From positions 1 to 28,256 of the forward strand of contig JBNMQC010000023.1 in the NCBI GenBank assembly GCA_051277445.1: 28,256 bases of DNA, given 5' to 3'. This document shows, one piece after another, positions 1 to 7,445 of this stretch (position 1 is its first letter; each line of letters begins with the position of its first letter). Below the pieces are notes generated by a model. That model was given only the letters and a program-made list of their open reading frames with translations, made no database searches and had not been told where the DNA came from. Position numbers and translations under genes: made by a program. The DNA is from Bermanella sp051277445 (GTDB lineage: Bacteria; Pseudomonadota; Gammaproteobacteria; Pseudomonadales; Oceanobacteraceae).

Positions 1-2011
1 TAAAATTGGCATCAATTGGATCTGGCACCTCTTGTGGGTAGTCCAAGGCATATTTAACTTGATTTTCTGAAAGTGTATCGGTTAGTTCGATGCCATTTAA
101 GAATAAATGGGCATCTAGAAAGTCATTTGGGTCACTTCTAAAATCCGATAACTGCATCTTAGTCACCGCAGTGGCCGTGACACCTTTTTGGTCACTGAGT
201 ATTCGAGCGGTTTCTTTAGCCGAGCTTTCTGCTGGTATGGTTAAAATACCACGGCTCTTCATCCCCCCAGTTATTGGATCAGGATCACTGATATTTAATC
301 GAGCAGGAAAAAAGCCGTTGCCTGGTGTTTTTATGGGCTGCAAATTTGACTGATAAAACTGACTTGGTGGCAAATAACCACCTAAACTAGAAATTGAGGT
401 TTTGCTCTCGTCTTTCGGTAGCAAGTTATTCACCACCCCTGGCACATAGGTTTGATTCCTAATGGGTGGAAATAAAGGGATAGGGTTTGCTGGATCCGAG
501 TTATCAAGCACATCATATGTGGTGTCACTGGTGAACTTAATGATAAGCGGTGGCGTTAACTCCCCCGGTACAGAAAAGCTCTCAGTGGTTGCATCATAAA
601 CCGCACCAGAACTAATCACCGCCTCGCCAATATTACCTACGTCATAATCGGTCATTACAGCCGTGGCTAAAGCGATCTCCTGTGGTAACTGGATATCAAG
701 TTCAATATCGTCTGCGCCTGTGCGTGTAGGTAAAATATAAAACGAATCACCTTCTGTGTACGTACCAGATTCAAAGGTTAAATCGAAGCCTTCTATATCA
801 AAGCTTTCTGGAAATTCAGTACTCAATGCATTAGATAATAGAATCTCGCCATCGCTCATCCGGGTTACTTTGAAGGTGTAATCGTTTGGGCCTATGAACT
901 CAACTTTATATTCGCTATCTGTTAACTGATTAGGATCCGTAATATAGGCACCCAGTTTACGATCATCTGGTGGAGCATTGTCGGCATTCCCCACAACACG
1001 GGCTCTTGCAACGATAGGATCATTAATATCTTCAAAAAATAAACCACCGGCCTGTCCATTAATATCAATACCCAGCGCGTGTTGTTCATTTATATTAAAT
1101 TGCAATGCAATGGCTACACGGCCTAATCGATTGGTTACTGGATCAAGTACACTGCTTCTGAATTCTAAAATTCCACCAATTTGTCCACCCTGTATCTCAC
1201 GTGTAATGTCTTGTACGACACCATCACGCTCAAACACAATGGCATTTCGCGTCGGGTCATCCGCACCGGTCTGTGTACTAAGAGTATTAAAATCTTTTCC
1301 TAGTACCAAAGGTTGGCCATTACCAATAAATACATTTACTGCATTATTATCTTGGGTCACCACATTAACACTGACCAATTCAGATAATTCTTTTATGGCG
1401 AGATCACGCTTATCTAATAAATCATTTGGGTAATTACCATTGGCGCTGGCGGTAGCAAATTGTATTTGCACATTTAATTCAGCAATGGATTCACCCAGTG
1501 TAGTAATTTGTGTGGTGATGGCACCTAACTGACCGTTTAGTATTTCATTTGTATCACTTAGGCGATCATTAATAGAATGAAAGCGATCAACCAGTCCTTG
1601 TGATTCACTGATTAACACTTGGCGCGCAGGTAAAGAGCTTGGGTCATCAATTGCGGCTTGAAACGCGCCAAACATATTCTCGATACCCGGCTGCACACCT
1701 GTGCCTGGGTCAGCCAATAAGCTGTCGATTTGTGATGCATTGGTCGATAGGGTCTCAAAGAAGTTAAATGTGGATGTGTCTTTTTGTAGCTGACCCACCA
1801 AAAACTCATCAAAGATCCGGCGCACATCTTGAACCATGGCACCGCTACCCACCCAAACGCCCCCTTGAAACTGAGGGTTGTTATTACTGATGGTGACATC
1901 TTGACGGCTGTAGCCTTCGGTATCCACGTTGGCAATGTTGTGACCTGTTACGGTCAGTGCCGTTTGGTGTACGCGTAAGCCGGATATGCCTATATTAAGT
2001 AAGTTAGACAT
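1..2011 (-). CDS. flgK: Flagellar hook-associated protein 1 (FlgK), 3'-truncated by window edge
   Basis: FlgK is the first hook-filament junction protein; it is exported through the flagellar channel and sits on the distal end of the hook. The frame is open without a stop from an ATG at 2011 to the window edge (about 670 codons seen). The N-terminus (MSNLLNIGISGLRVHQTALT, then GHNIANVDTEGYSRQ) is the classic FlgK D0 region, followed by the EFLVGQLQ and DRFHSIND segments of the helical D1 region. E. coli FlgK has 547 residues, yet the conserved C-terminal helix has not been reached after 670, so this protein carries a large insertion in the exposed domains. Residues about 589-645 resemble a module in FlgE of the same locus. 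The start lies 2 bases after the flgJ stop, so the two are co-transcribed. flgL is expected just outside the window. The family assignment is secure; the full length is unknown. Confidence 0.95.
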   Translation of the reverse strand, partial: MSNLLNIGISGLRVHQTALTVTGHNIANVDTEGYSRQDVTISNNNPQFQGGVWVGSGAMVQDVRRIFDEFLVGQLQKDTSTFNFFETLSTNASQIDSLLADPGTGVQPGIENMFGAFQAAIDDPSSLPARQVLISESQGLVDRFHSINDRLSDTNEILNGQLGAITTQITTLGESIAELNVQIQFATASANGNYPNDLLDKRDLAIKELSELVSVNVVTQDNNAVNVFIGNGQPLVLGKDFNTLSTQTGADDPTRNAIVFERDGVVQDITREIQGGQIGGILEFRSSVLDPVTNRLGRVAIALQFNINEQHALGIDINGQAGGLFFEDINDPIVARARVVGNADNAPPDDRKLGAYITDPNQLTDSEYKVEFIGPNDYTFKVTRMSDGEILLSNALSTEFPESFDIEGFDLTFESGTYTEGDSFYILPTRTGADDIELDIQLPQEIALATAVMTDYDVGNIGEAVISSGAVYDATTESFSVPGELTPPLIIKFTSDTTYDVLDNSDPANPIPLFPPIRNQTYVPGVVNNLLPKDESKTSISSLGGYLPPSQFYQSNLQPIKTPGNGFFPARLNISDPDPITGGMKSRGILTIPAESSAKETARILSDQKGVTATAVTKMQLSDFRSDPNDFLDAHLFLNGIELTDTLSENQVKYALDYPQEVPDPIDANF

Positions 2012-2013
2012 GG

Positions 2014-3114
2014 CTAACCTCGACCAGCACGATCAATGGCTTGTGCCAACATATCGCCACTGGCTATGCGCTGAATTTTTTTCGCATAATGGGGGTCGGT
2101 TGCATAGCCTCCTTGCTGCAAACCTTCGCTATAACCTTTAATACTCTTGCCATTTTTGATGGCCTCTTGATAGCGATCACTTTCTTTAACGAAATTGGCA
2201 TAATCTTTTAAGCTATGTTCATAGGAATCATACACACGAAACGGCGCCACTTCTTTTTGAGCCACACCTTGGCGGTATTCAAGCGTCGAAACTTTGGCTA
2301 CACCACCATCCCAACGTTGATCTGCTTTAATACCAAATAAATTATGACTATTTTTACCATCGCTCTGATGAATAATGTGTTTGCCCCAACCTGTCTCAAG
2401 TGCCGCCTGAGCCACGATGGCTTTAGGGTCTACCCCCATAACGTCACCGATTTTTTGTGCCACAGGCCATAAGATATCCACAAATTCTTGCGGAGTTTCA
2501 AATGCGGATTGCTTAGTAATAGGGCCTAACTGTTCATGGGTGGTGTTCACCTTGATCTCTGGAACTGCATTGTTTATCGGTGGCACAGCACTTGGGCCCA
2601 TCGTATTGATCGGTGTAATTCTTGGGGCTGCCTCTTCCAATGATTTCACATTGGGTAATGAGTCAGGAATGGAGTAACCTTGAGCAGGCTGATTAAATTG
2701 CGGAAGATCCAAGGCCGGTTTTAAGGTTGAGAAACTATTTCCGCCAGAAAATTCTCGAATAGGTTGTTCTCGATCCAGTTTTTCACCATCGGCTTCTTGT
2801 ACATTGAATTGATCTTTCAATTGACGATATATGCTGTCAGCTAGACCAATTCCTTCACCTTGGCTCATGGACAAGGCTAATTGATCATCAAACATTTGAC
2901 GATAAAATTTCGACTCATTGGTATTCAGCGGATTATCTTCTTCAAACGTCGCGTTTGCATCACGCATGCTTTTTAACATCATGCCAATGAACATTGACTC
3001 AAACTGATGAGCAACCTGCTTAAGCGCTTCTGTTTCTTTTTCTTCGCCCATATTACTAATGGCGTTTAGAGAAGCCAGATCGTTATAGTTGTAGGTATTG
3101 CTGATATTATTCAT
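2014..3114 (-). CDS. flgJ: Flagellar rod cap / peptidoglycan hydrolase FlgJ
   Basis: FlgJ is a two-domain periplasmic protein. The N-terminal half caps and assembles the rod; the C-terminal half is a beta-N-acetylglucosaminidase that opens the peptidoglycan for the rod. Here residues about 30-100 are the rod-binding domain (QFESMFIGMMLKSMRDAN, SKFYRQMFDDQLAL). A proline-rich linker spans about 110-200. Residues about 205-362 are the glucosaminidase domain, with AALETGWGKH holding the expected catalytic Glu240, then NLFGIK (258-263) and YATDPHYAKKI. At 366 aa it is longer than E. coli FlgJ (313), mainly through the linker. It lies between a small coiled-coil gene and flgK. The ribosome binding site before the ATG is weak, but the start matches the family N-terminus. 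Confidence 0.95.
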   Translation of the reverse strand: MNNISNTYNYNDLASLNAISNMGEEKETEALKQVAHQFESMFIGMMLKSMRDANATFEEDNPLNTNESKFYRQMFDDQLALSMSQGEGIGLADSIYRQLKDQFNVQEADGEKLDREQPIREFSGGNSFSTLKPALDLPQFNQPAQGYSIPDSLPNVKSLEEAAPRITPINTMGPSAVPPINNAVPEIKVNTTHEQLGPITKQSAFETPQEFVDILWPVAQKIGDVMGVDPKAIVAQAALETGWGKHIIHQSDGKNSHNLFGIKADQRWDGGVAKVSTLEYRQGVAQKEVAPFRVYDSYEHSLKDYANFVKESDRYQEAIKNGKSIKGYSEGLQQGGYATDPHYAKKIQRIASGDMLAQAIDRAGRG

Positions 3115-3215
3115 AGCAACGTCTTCTGTGTGATTAACCTATACAAAGCAAACCTTAGGCCAAAAACATAAGTCATTGATATTAAAGAAATTTAGAAGAT
3201 TATTTCATCAGAAAG

Positions 3216-3230
3216 CGGCAAGATTTGCCG
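3216..3230. repeat. CGGCAA-N3-TTGCCG inverted repeat (flgJ upstream copy)
   Basis: A perfect 6+3+6 palindrome (CGGCAAGATTTGCCG) in the 127-base gap between the small coiled-coil gene and flgJ, directly followed by another AAGCGGCAAGC half-site at 3232-3242 that reaches the last codons of the upstream gene. Similar half-sites occur at 7170-7180 and 7351-7370. Confidence 0.5.
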
Positions 3231-3241
3231 TAAGCGGCAAG

Positions 3242-3568
3242 CTATTTTTGTTGTGCAATGTCGGAATATAGGCGGATGCGTTTACCGGTATTTTTATACT
3301 TGATGATTTGCTCCCCTTTTTCTTCTTTGTTGGCTTGCATTTGCTGCAACATTTCTTGGCTTGTGAGTTGAATCTCTTTGAGCATGGTCAAGTCGTCTTG
3401 ATTGATCTCTTTCATGAAGTGCGCAAATAAATACTCCAGCGCTTGTTGACGCATTTTTAACTTATGTTCAAGCGTCGCCAGACTGCGCTGTTGCGCCAGT
3501 TGTTGAATATCTTGTTCAAGCGCTATCAGGTTATCCAGCGCTTGTTGCTTATTGGTCGGCTCTTGCAC
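3242..3568 (-). CDS. Small coiled-coil protein, putative FliT-like flagellar chaperone
   Basis: This 108-aa, strongly helical, Gln/Leu/Lys-rich protein is inserted between flgI and flgJ, which are normally adjacent. It begins with GTG, preceded by AAGGA at 7-base spacing, 25 bases after the flgI stop. The pattern is two long amphipathic helices (about residues 7-55 and 57-85), then a basic segment with a late Tyr (KYKNTGKRIRLYSDI). This general layout resembles the FliT/FlgN class of flagellar export chaperones, but I see no decisive motif. Position and strand make a flagellar role likely. An alternative is an operon-borne protein of unknown function. The coding region is well supported; the function is only inferred. 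Confidence 0.6.
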   Translation of the reverse strand: MQEPTNKQQALDNLIALEQDIQQLAQQRSLATLEHKLKMRQQALEYLFAHFMKEINQDDLTMLKEIQLTSQEMLQQMQANKEEKGEQIIKYKNTGKRIRLYSDIAQQK

Positions 3569-3593
3569 GGCTTGTTCCTTAAGCGTTAAAAAA

Positions 3594-4694
3594 TCAGATC
3601 ACGATTAACTCTGCGTTTAATGCACCGGCTTGTTTAAGCGCTTCTAAAATAGCCATTAAGTCACCAGGTGCGGCGCCCACTTCATTGACCGCTTTCACGA
3701 TCTCATCCAATGACACTCCCGGAGCAAAGACAAACATGGGGTTTTGTTCTTGATCCGCATTAATATCTGTTCTTGGCGCCACTACGGTTTCACCGTTCGC
3801 AAGGGCACCGGGCTGATCAATTTGAAAGTCTTCTTTCACCGTCACCGTCAAACTGCCATGGGTCACAGCCACCGGCTCAATACGAACATGCTTGCCGATG
3901 ACGATGGTGCCGGTTCGGCTGTTGATAATTACCTTGGCCGTGGCTTCACCGGGTGTGACATCAAGATTTTCAATCATAGATAAAAACGACACACGCTGAT
4001 TAGGATCACGAGGCGCGCTGACCCGCACGGATGTGGCATCCACCGCATAAGCGGTTTCTGGCCCAAGCAACCCATTAATACGATCCGACAAACGTTTGGC
4101 AGTCGTAAAATCTGGGCTGTTTAAATTCAACACCAAACTATCTCCACGGGAAAAACCGTTGGCCACCGCCCGCTCAACCGTTGCGCCATTTGGAATACGC
4201 CCAACACTTGGCACATTCACGGTAATACTGGAACCATCTGCGCCATCTGCGCCAAAGCCACCCACCACTAGGTTACCTTGCGCCACGGCATAAATTTGGC
4301 CATCGGCACCACGCAAAGGAGCAAATAGTAATGTGCCGCCACGTAAACTTTTGGCATTACCAATACTGGACACGGTGACATCAATGGTTTGGCCCGGCTT
4401 TGAAAACGGAGGCAGGTTAGCGGTTAAAGACACCGCAGCAATATTCTTAAGCTTAGGGTCAGTACCTGGTGGGATAGAAATGCCAAACTCATTCATCATG
4501 TTGATAAAGGTTTGATTGGTAAAAGGCGCTTTATCACCCGTGCCATCCAACCCCACTACCAGGCCATAGCCTACCATTTGATTCGAGCGCACCCCTGCAA
4601 CAGAGGTAATATCTTTCACCCTTTGGCCGTAAGCGGGCAAGGCCATAAGTAAGGCCATACAGATACTGATGATGTTCATTGTGCCGATTTTCAT
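3594..4694 (-). CDS. flgI: Flagellar P-ring protein FlgI
   Basis: FlgI is exported by Sec and forms the P ring in the peptidoglycan layer, a bushing around the rod. The sequence has the family hallmarks: RVKDITSVAGVRSNQMVGYG at the mature N-terminus, GLDGTGDK, VAQGNLVVGGFGA, and a C-terminus ending GALNAELIVI. I chose the ATG at 4694 (protein starting MKIGTMNI, 366 aa) because AGAGG lies 5-6 bases upstream and it gives a clean signal peptide with probable cleavage after AYG (residue 23). An upstream in-frame start at 4721 would add nine residues before the signal. Length matches E. coli FlgI (365). It belongs to the flgF-flgK transcription unit. Confidence 0.97.
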   Translation of the reverse strand: MKIGTMNIISICMALLMALPAYGQRVKDITSVAGVRSNQMVGYGLVVGLDGTGDKAPFTNQTFINMMNEFGISIPPGTDPKLKNIAAVSLTANLPPFSKPGQTIDVTVSSIGNAKSLRGGTLLFAPLRGADGQIYAVAQGNLVVGGFGADGADGSSITVNVPSVGRIPNGATVERAVANGFSRGDSLVLNLNSPDFTTAKRLSDRINGLLGPETAYAVDATSVRVSAPRDPNQRVSFLSMIENLDVTPGEATAKVIINSRTGTIVIGKHVRIEPVAVTHGSLTVTVKEDFQIDQPGALANGETVVAPRTDINADQEQNPMFVFAPGVSLDEIVKAVNEVGAAPGDLMAILEALKQAGALNAELIVI

Positions 4695-4794
4695 ATCCAC
4701 CTCTTTGTACCAAGCTGTCAATGCTCAGTCACAACCTAATATACCTGCAATTTACCCGCCGCCTTAGACAGAAGTATTCTCAAACACTTTTTAC

Positions 4795-5460
4795 TTAGAG
4801 CGGCCACCAAGGGCTGTTGAAGATTCGTGATAACCAACCTTGTTTACTGGCATTGGCCACTTCACCGGTGCCGCCATAGCTGATGCGTGCATCGGCTAAT
4901 TTATTGGACATCACCGTATTATCGGGGCCAATGTCCTGAGGACGAACTAAGCCTCGCACGCGAATGAACTCATCGCCTTCGTTTAAGCTCAACCACTTCT
5001 CACCACGAACCTCCAACACACCGTTAGGTAAAATATCGCTAATGGTCACCGTAATTTGCCCTTGTAGACTATTACTTTGATCCGCATCCCCAGAGCCTGT
5101 GAAGGATCGAGCCGATGTGGCACTGGCCGATAAAATGGAGGGCGTGCGATTAAAAATACTCACGTCCCCTAAGCCAATTTCGCTGTCTTTCTGTAGCGTG
5201 GCACTATTGGATTTAGACGCCTGAGTTTGTTCTTGCAGCATAACCGTGATCACGTCCCCAATGCGCTTTGCGCGCTGGTCGCTGTACAACGACAGTGAGT
5301 AATTGGGTTGATACAAGGAACCGCCCGTTGACGCGGGTGGTGTCAACGACTGAGCAGGCACAGGTGCAAACCTTGGGTCGTCCGGTTTTTCATCGACCGG
5401 TAGAACGGTGCTGCATCCTGTTAGCACCATGGCAATCAAACTGATTTTTAAGGGTTTCAT
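4795..5460 (-). CDS. flgH: Flagellar L-ring lipoprotein FlgH
   Basis: FlgH is the outer-membrane lipoprotein that forms the L ring. The N-terminus has a short hydrophobic signal ending in a lipobox (VLTGC, lipidated Cys16 from the chosen start). The body carries family segments such as SLYSDQRAKRIGDVITVML, GQITVTISDILPNGVLEVRGEKWLSLNEG and VRPQDIGPDNTV, and the protein ends FNSPWWPL. The ATG at 5460 is chosen because GAGG precedes it at 6 bases and it gives the correct signal peptide; a longer frame from 5499 would put a charged stretch before the signal. The mature protein is about 206 residues, close to the usual size. It lies between flgG and flgI in the same unit. Confidence 0.96.
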   Translation of the reverse strand: MKPLKISLIAMVLTGCSTVLPVDEKPDDPRFAPVPAQSLTPPASTGGSLYQPNYSLSLYSDQRAKRIGDVITVMLQEQTQASKSNSATLQKDSEIGLGDVSIFNRTPSILSASATSARSFTGSGDADQSNSLQGQITVTISDILPNGVLEVRGEKWLSLNEGDEFIRVRGLVRPQDIGPDNTVMSNKLADARISYGGTGEVANASKQGWLSRIFNSPWWPL

Positions 5461-5525
5461 GGTGTACCTCATTCGTTTATGTGTCGCTATGCTATTCATG
5501 CGCCATTTACATGACTAATGATTAA

Positions 5526-6311
5526 TTACGTATTTTGCGCTAGGTACTGCAGCATTTGATCAGCACTGCTCACAACTTTTGAGTTCATCTCATAAGCACG
5601 CTGTACGGTGATCATTTGCACCAGTTCTTCTACTACTTTGACGTTGGAGTTTTCTAAGAAGCCTTGTTCAATGGAACCAAACCCTTCTTCACTGGCCACC
5701 CCCACTTGAGGTGCACCACTGGAGGCGGTTTCTAAAAATAGATTGCCACCCATGGCTTGCAGGCCGGTTGGGTTAATAAAATCCACCACGTCAATTTGGC
5801 CAATTTCCTGTGGGTCGGTTTCACCAAATTGCGTCACGCTGACGATGCCGTCACGGCTGATGGTGAGCGTATTGGTTTGATCCGGGATGGTGATATTTGG
5901 CTCAAGCAAATAGCCAACCGCATTAACGATCTGCCCTTCTGCATCCATGTGAAAGGTACCATCACGGGTATAGGCGATGGTGCCATCAGGCATGGCGATT
6001 TGAAAAAAGCCTCGGCCATTAATGGCCATGTCCAACGGCTGTGAGGTTTCTTGTAGGCTACCCGTTGTGTGAATTTTTTGTGTGCCGGCCACTTTTACCC
6101 CCGTGCCCAATTGCAAACCGGAAGGTAAGCGCGAGTCTTGACTCGATAGTGCACCGGGTTGGCGTTGAATTTGATAAATCAAATCTTCAAATACCGCGCG
6201 GTCTTTTTTAAAGCCGGTGGTGGATACATTGGCAAGGTTATTTGAGATGGTCGTCAAATTATAATCTTGCGCATTTAAACCGGTTTTACTGACCCATAAT
6301 GCTGAATGCAT
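5526..6311 (-). CDS. flgG: Flagellar distal rod protein FlgG
   Basis: FlgG builds the distal rod that runs through the P and L rings. The protein from the ATG at 6311 starts MHSALWVSKTGLNAQD and has 261 residues, matching E. coli FlgG (260). The N-terminal rod motif (NLTTISNNLANVSTTGFKKDR), the central GRGFFQIAMPDGTIAYTRDG, and the C-terminal ENSNVKVVEELVQMITVQRA/YEMNSKVV helix are all present. The start is fixed by AGGAGG five bases upstream; the frame extends seven codons further but without support. No large insertion is present, in contrast to FlgE and FlgK. It follows flgF with about 65 intervening bases. Confidence 0.97.
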   Translation of the reverse strand: MHSALWVSKTGLNAQDYNLTTISNNLANVSTTGFKKDRAVFEDLIYQIQRQPGALSSQDSRLPSGLQLGTGVKVAGTQKIHTTGSLQETSQPLDMAINGRGFFQIAMPDGTIAYTRDGTFHMDAEGQIVNAVGYLLEPNITIPDQTNTLTISRDGIVSVTQFGETDPQEIGQIDVVDFINPTGLQAMGGNLFLETASSGAPQVGVASEEGFGSIEQGFLENSNVKVVEELVQMITVQRAYEMNSKVVSSADQMLQYLAQNT

Positions 6312-6376
6312 AATTGCCTCCTGTAAGCTCAATAACGTTAAGCACTGCTTAGTTGTTATTTTTTCTTACGTATTAA

Positions 6377-7126
6377 TTATTGAATTTCCATAATCTGTTG
6401 CGTTACCTGTGCGTTTTCATCCGCTGTTTTCATCATTTTCACTTGCAGCTCATATTGCCTGTGCAGCGACATAATCTGAGTTAACGATTGCACGGCGTTT
6501 ACATTACTGTGCTCAAGGTGGCCGGACTCTACTTTTACGGTTGGGTCCAGCGGTTGAACATCACCGGGTTGCTGGCCACGCATGCGAAACAAACCGTCTT
6601 CGCCCTTCTCCATTTCAGACTGATCCGGTAACACCAGTTTTAAACGTTCAACATCGGCGATCACCGCAGGTTCATCACCCAAGGCTTGAATGGAGATCGT
6701 GCCGTCACTGGCGATTTCTAATTTCTCATAAGGAGGAATAACCAGTGGACCGGCGTTACCAATTAACTGTAAGCCTTCGCCATTTACGAGGCGACCAAAC
6801 TGATCCACATTTAAATCACCACGACGTGTATAGGCCTCTTCACCGTTTGCATCTTGCACGGCGATCCAGCCTTGATTATCGATGGCAATATCCAAGTCAC
6901 GACCGGTGTGCACTAAGGTACCTGGATTAAAGTCACTGGCTGGACGCTCTTCCATGGCGTAAGCACGGGTTGGATAATAATCACCAAATACCGGCATGGA
7001 TCGAGCGTGTTCAAAGTCACGACGAAAACCTGTGGTGCTGACATTGGCAAGGTTATTGGCCTCAGCCGTTTGCCCTAAGGTGTTTTGTTTGGCGCCGGAC
7101 ATGGCGATATATAACGCGCGATCCAT
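6377..7126 (-). CDS. flgF: Flagellar proximal rod protein FlgF
   Basis: FlgF is a proximal rod subunit exported through the flagellar type III apparatus. Supporting features are MDRALYIAMSGAKQNT at the N-terminus, the rod motif NNLANVSTTGFRRDFE, the GWIAVQDANGEEAYTRRGDL segment, and a C-terminal helix with HSNVNAVQSLTQIMSLHRQYELQVKMM. Its 249 residues fit the family (E. coli 251). AGGAGG sits 4 bases before the ATG. It is the first gene after a 319-base gap downstream of flgE, and a near-consensus sigma-54 promoter lies about 75 bases upstream, so it opens the flgF-G-H-I-J-K unit. Confidence 0.96.
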   Translation of the reverse strand: MDRALYIAMSGAKQNTLGQTAEANNLANVSTTGFRRDFEHARSMPVFGDYYPTRAYAMEERPASDFNPGTLVHTGRDLDIAIDNQGWIAVQDANGEEAYTRRGDLNVDQFGRLVNGEGLQLIGNAGPLVIPPYEKLEIASDGTISIQALGDEPAVIADVERLKLVLPDQSEMEKGEDGLFRMRGQQPGDVQPLDPTVKVESGHLEHSNVNAVQSLTQIMSLHRQYELQVKMMKTADENAQVTQQIMEIQ

Positions 7127-7200
7127 ACATCCTCCTAATTCGTGTCGCTTGGCTTTTTACGATTTTAAAAAGCGGCAAACGGTTCTTCTAATTAGGGAAT

Positions 7201-7217
7201 TGCAAAGGGGGTGCCAA
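7201..7217 (-). promoter_or_regulatory. Sigma-54 promoter for flgF-flgK unit
   Basis: On the minus strand this reads TTGGCAC-N5-TTGCA, a full -24/-12 match with correct spacing, ending about 75 bases before the flgF ATG. It implies that flgF-G-H-I-J-K form a transcription unit separate from flgBCDE, as in Pseudomonas-type clusters. Confidence 0.85.
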
Positions 7218-7407
7218 GTTTTTTCAGGTTCAATAAGGATGCATAAAAACGGCTTAACAGCGGGCTTATCAGGAAAATAAAACGGATTAATCAGCCCATT
7301 GATGCACGAGCTTTCTCAAAAAAAGAATCACAACAAAAATAACGGACAAGTGCGGACACATTTTGCCGTTATCAATATGAATACCATTAAATACAGGATG
7401 TCACCTT

Positions 7408-7436
7408 GGCACCCCATACAGATTAGATGGGGCGCC
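7408..7436 (-). terminator. Hairpin after flgE (weak terminator or processing site)
   Basis: A stem of GGC plus CCCCAT paired with ATGGGG plus GCC, with one internal mismatch and a 9-base loop, begins about 9 bases after the flgE stop on the minus strand. No U-run follows, so it is not a standard intrinsic terminator. It may protect the mRNA 3' end or give partial termination. Confidence 0.45.
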
Positions 7437-7445
7437 TTATCTGGC

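Larger units (their letters stand above)
7127..7445. other. flgE-flgF intergenic region (319 bases, no gene)
   Basis: I see no convincing gene here. The gap holds, in minus-strand order, a GC-rich hairpin just after the flgE stop (7408-7436), a GCGGACACATTTTGCCG half-palindrome (7352-7368), an A-rich stretch, the sigma-54 promoter (7201-7217), an AAAAAGCGGCAAAC half-site (7168-7180) inside the presumed 5' leader of flgF, and the flgF ribosome binding site. Confidence 0.7.

Noticed and set aside
978..1433. A 151-codon plus-strand frame opposite flgK
   Set aside because: It is the antisense shadow of a clear FlgK frame, with no ribosome binding site or family motif.
7348..7358. AAGTGCGGACA resembling the Pasteurellaceae DNA uptake signal
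   Set aside because: A single imperfect copy in an unrelated type of genome; better treated as part of the GCGG half-site family.
7406..7422. Plus-strand TTGGCACC resembling a sigma-54 -24 element
   Set aside because: No GC at the -12 position with correct spacing, and no plus-strand gene downstream; it is part of the hairpin after flgE.
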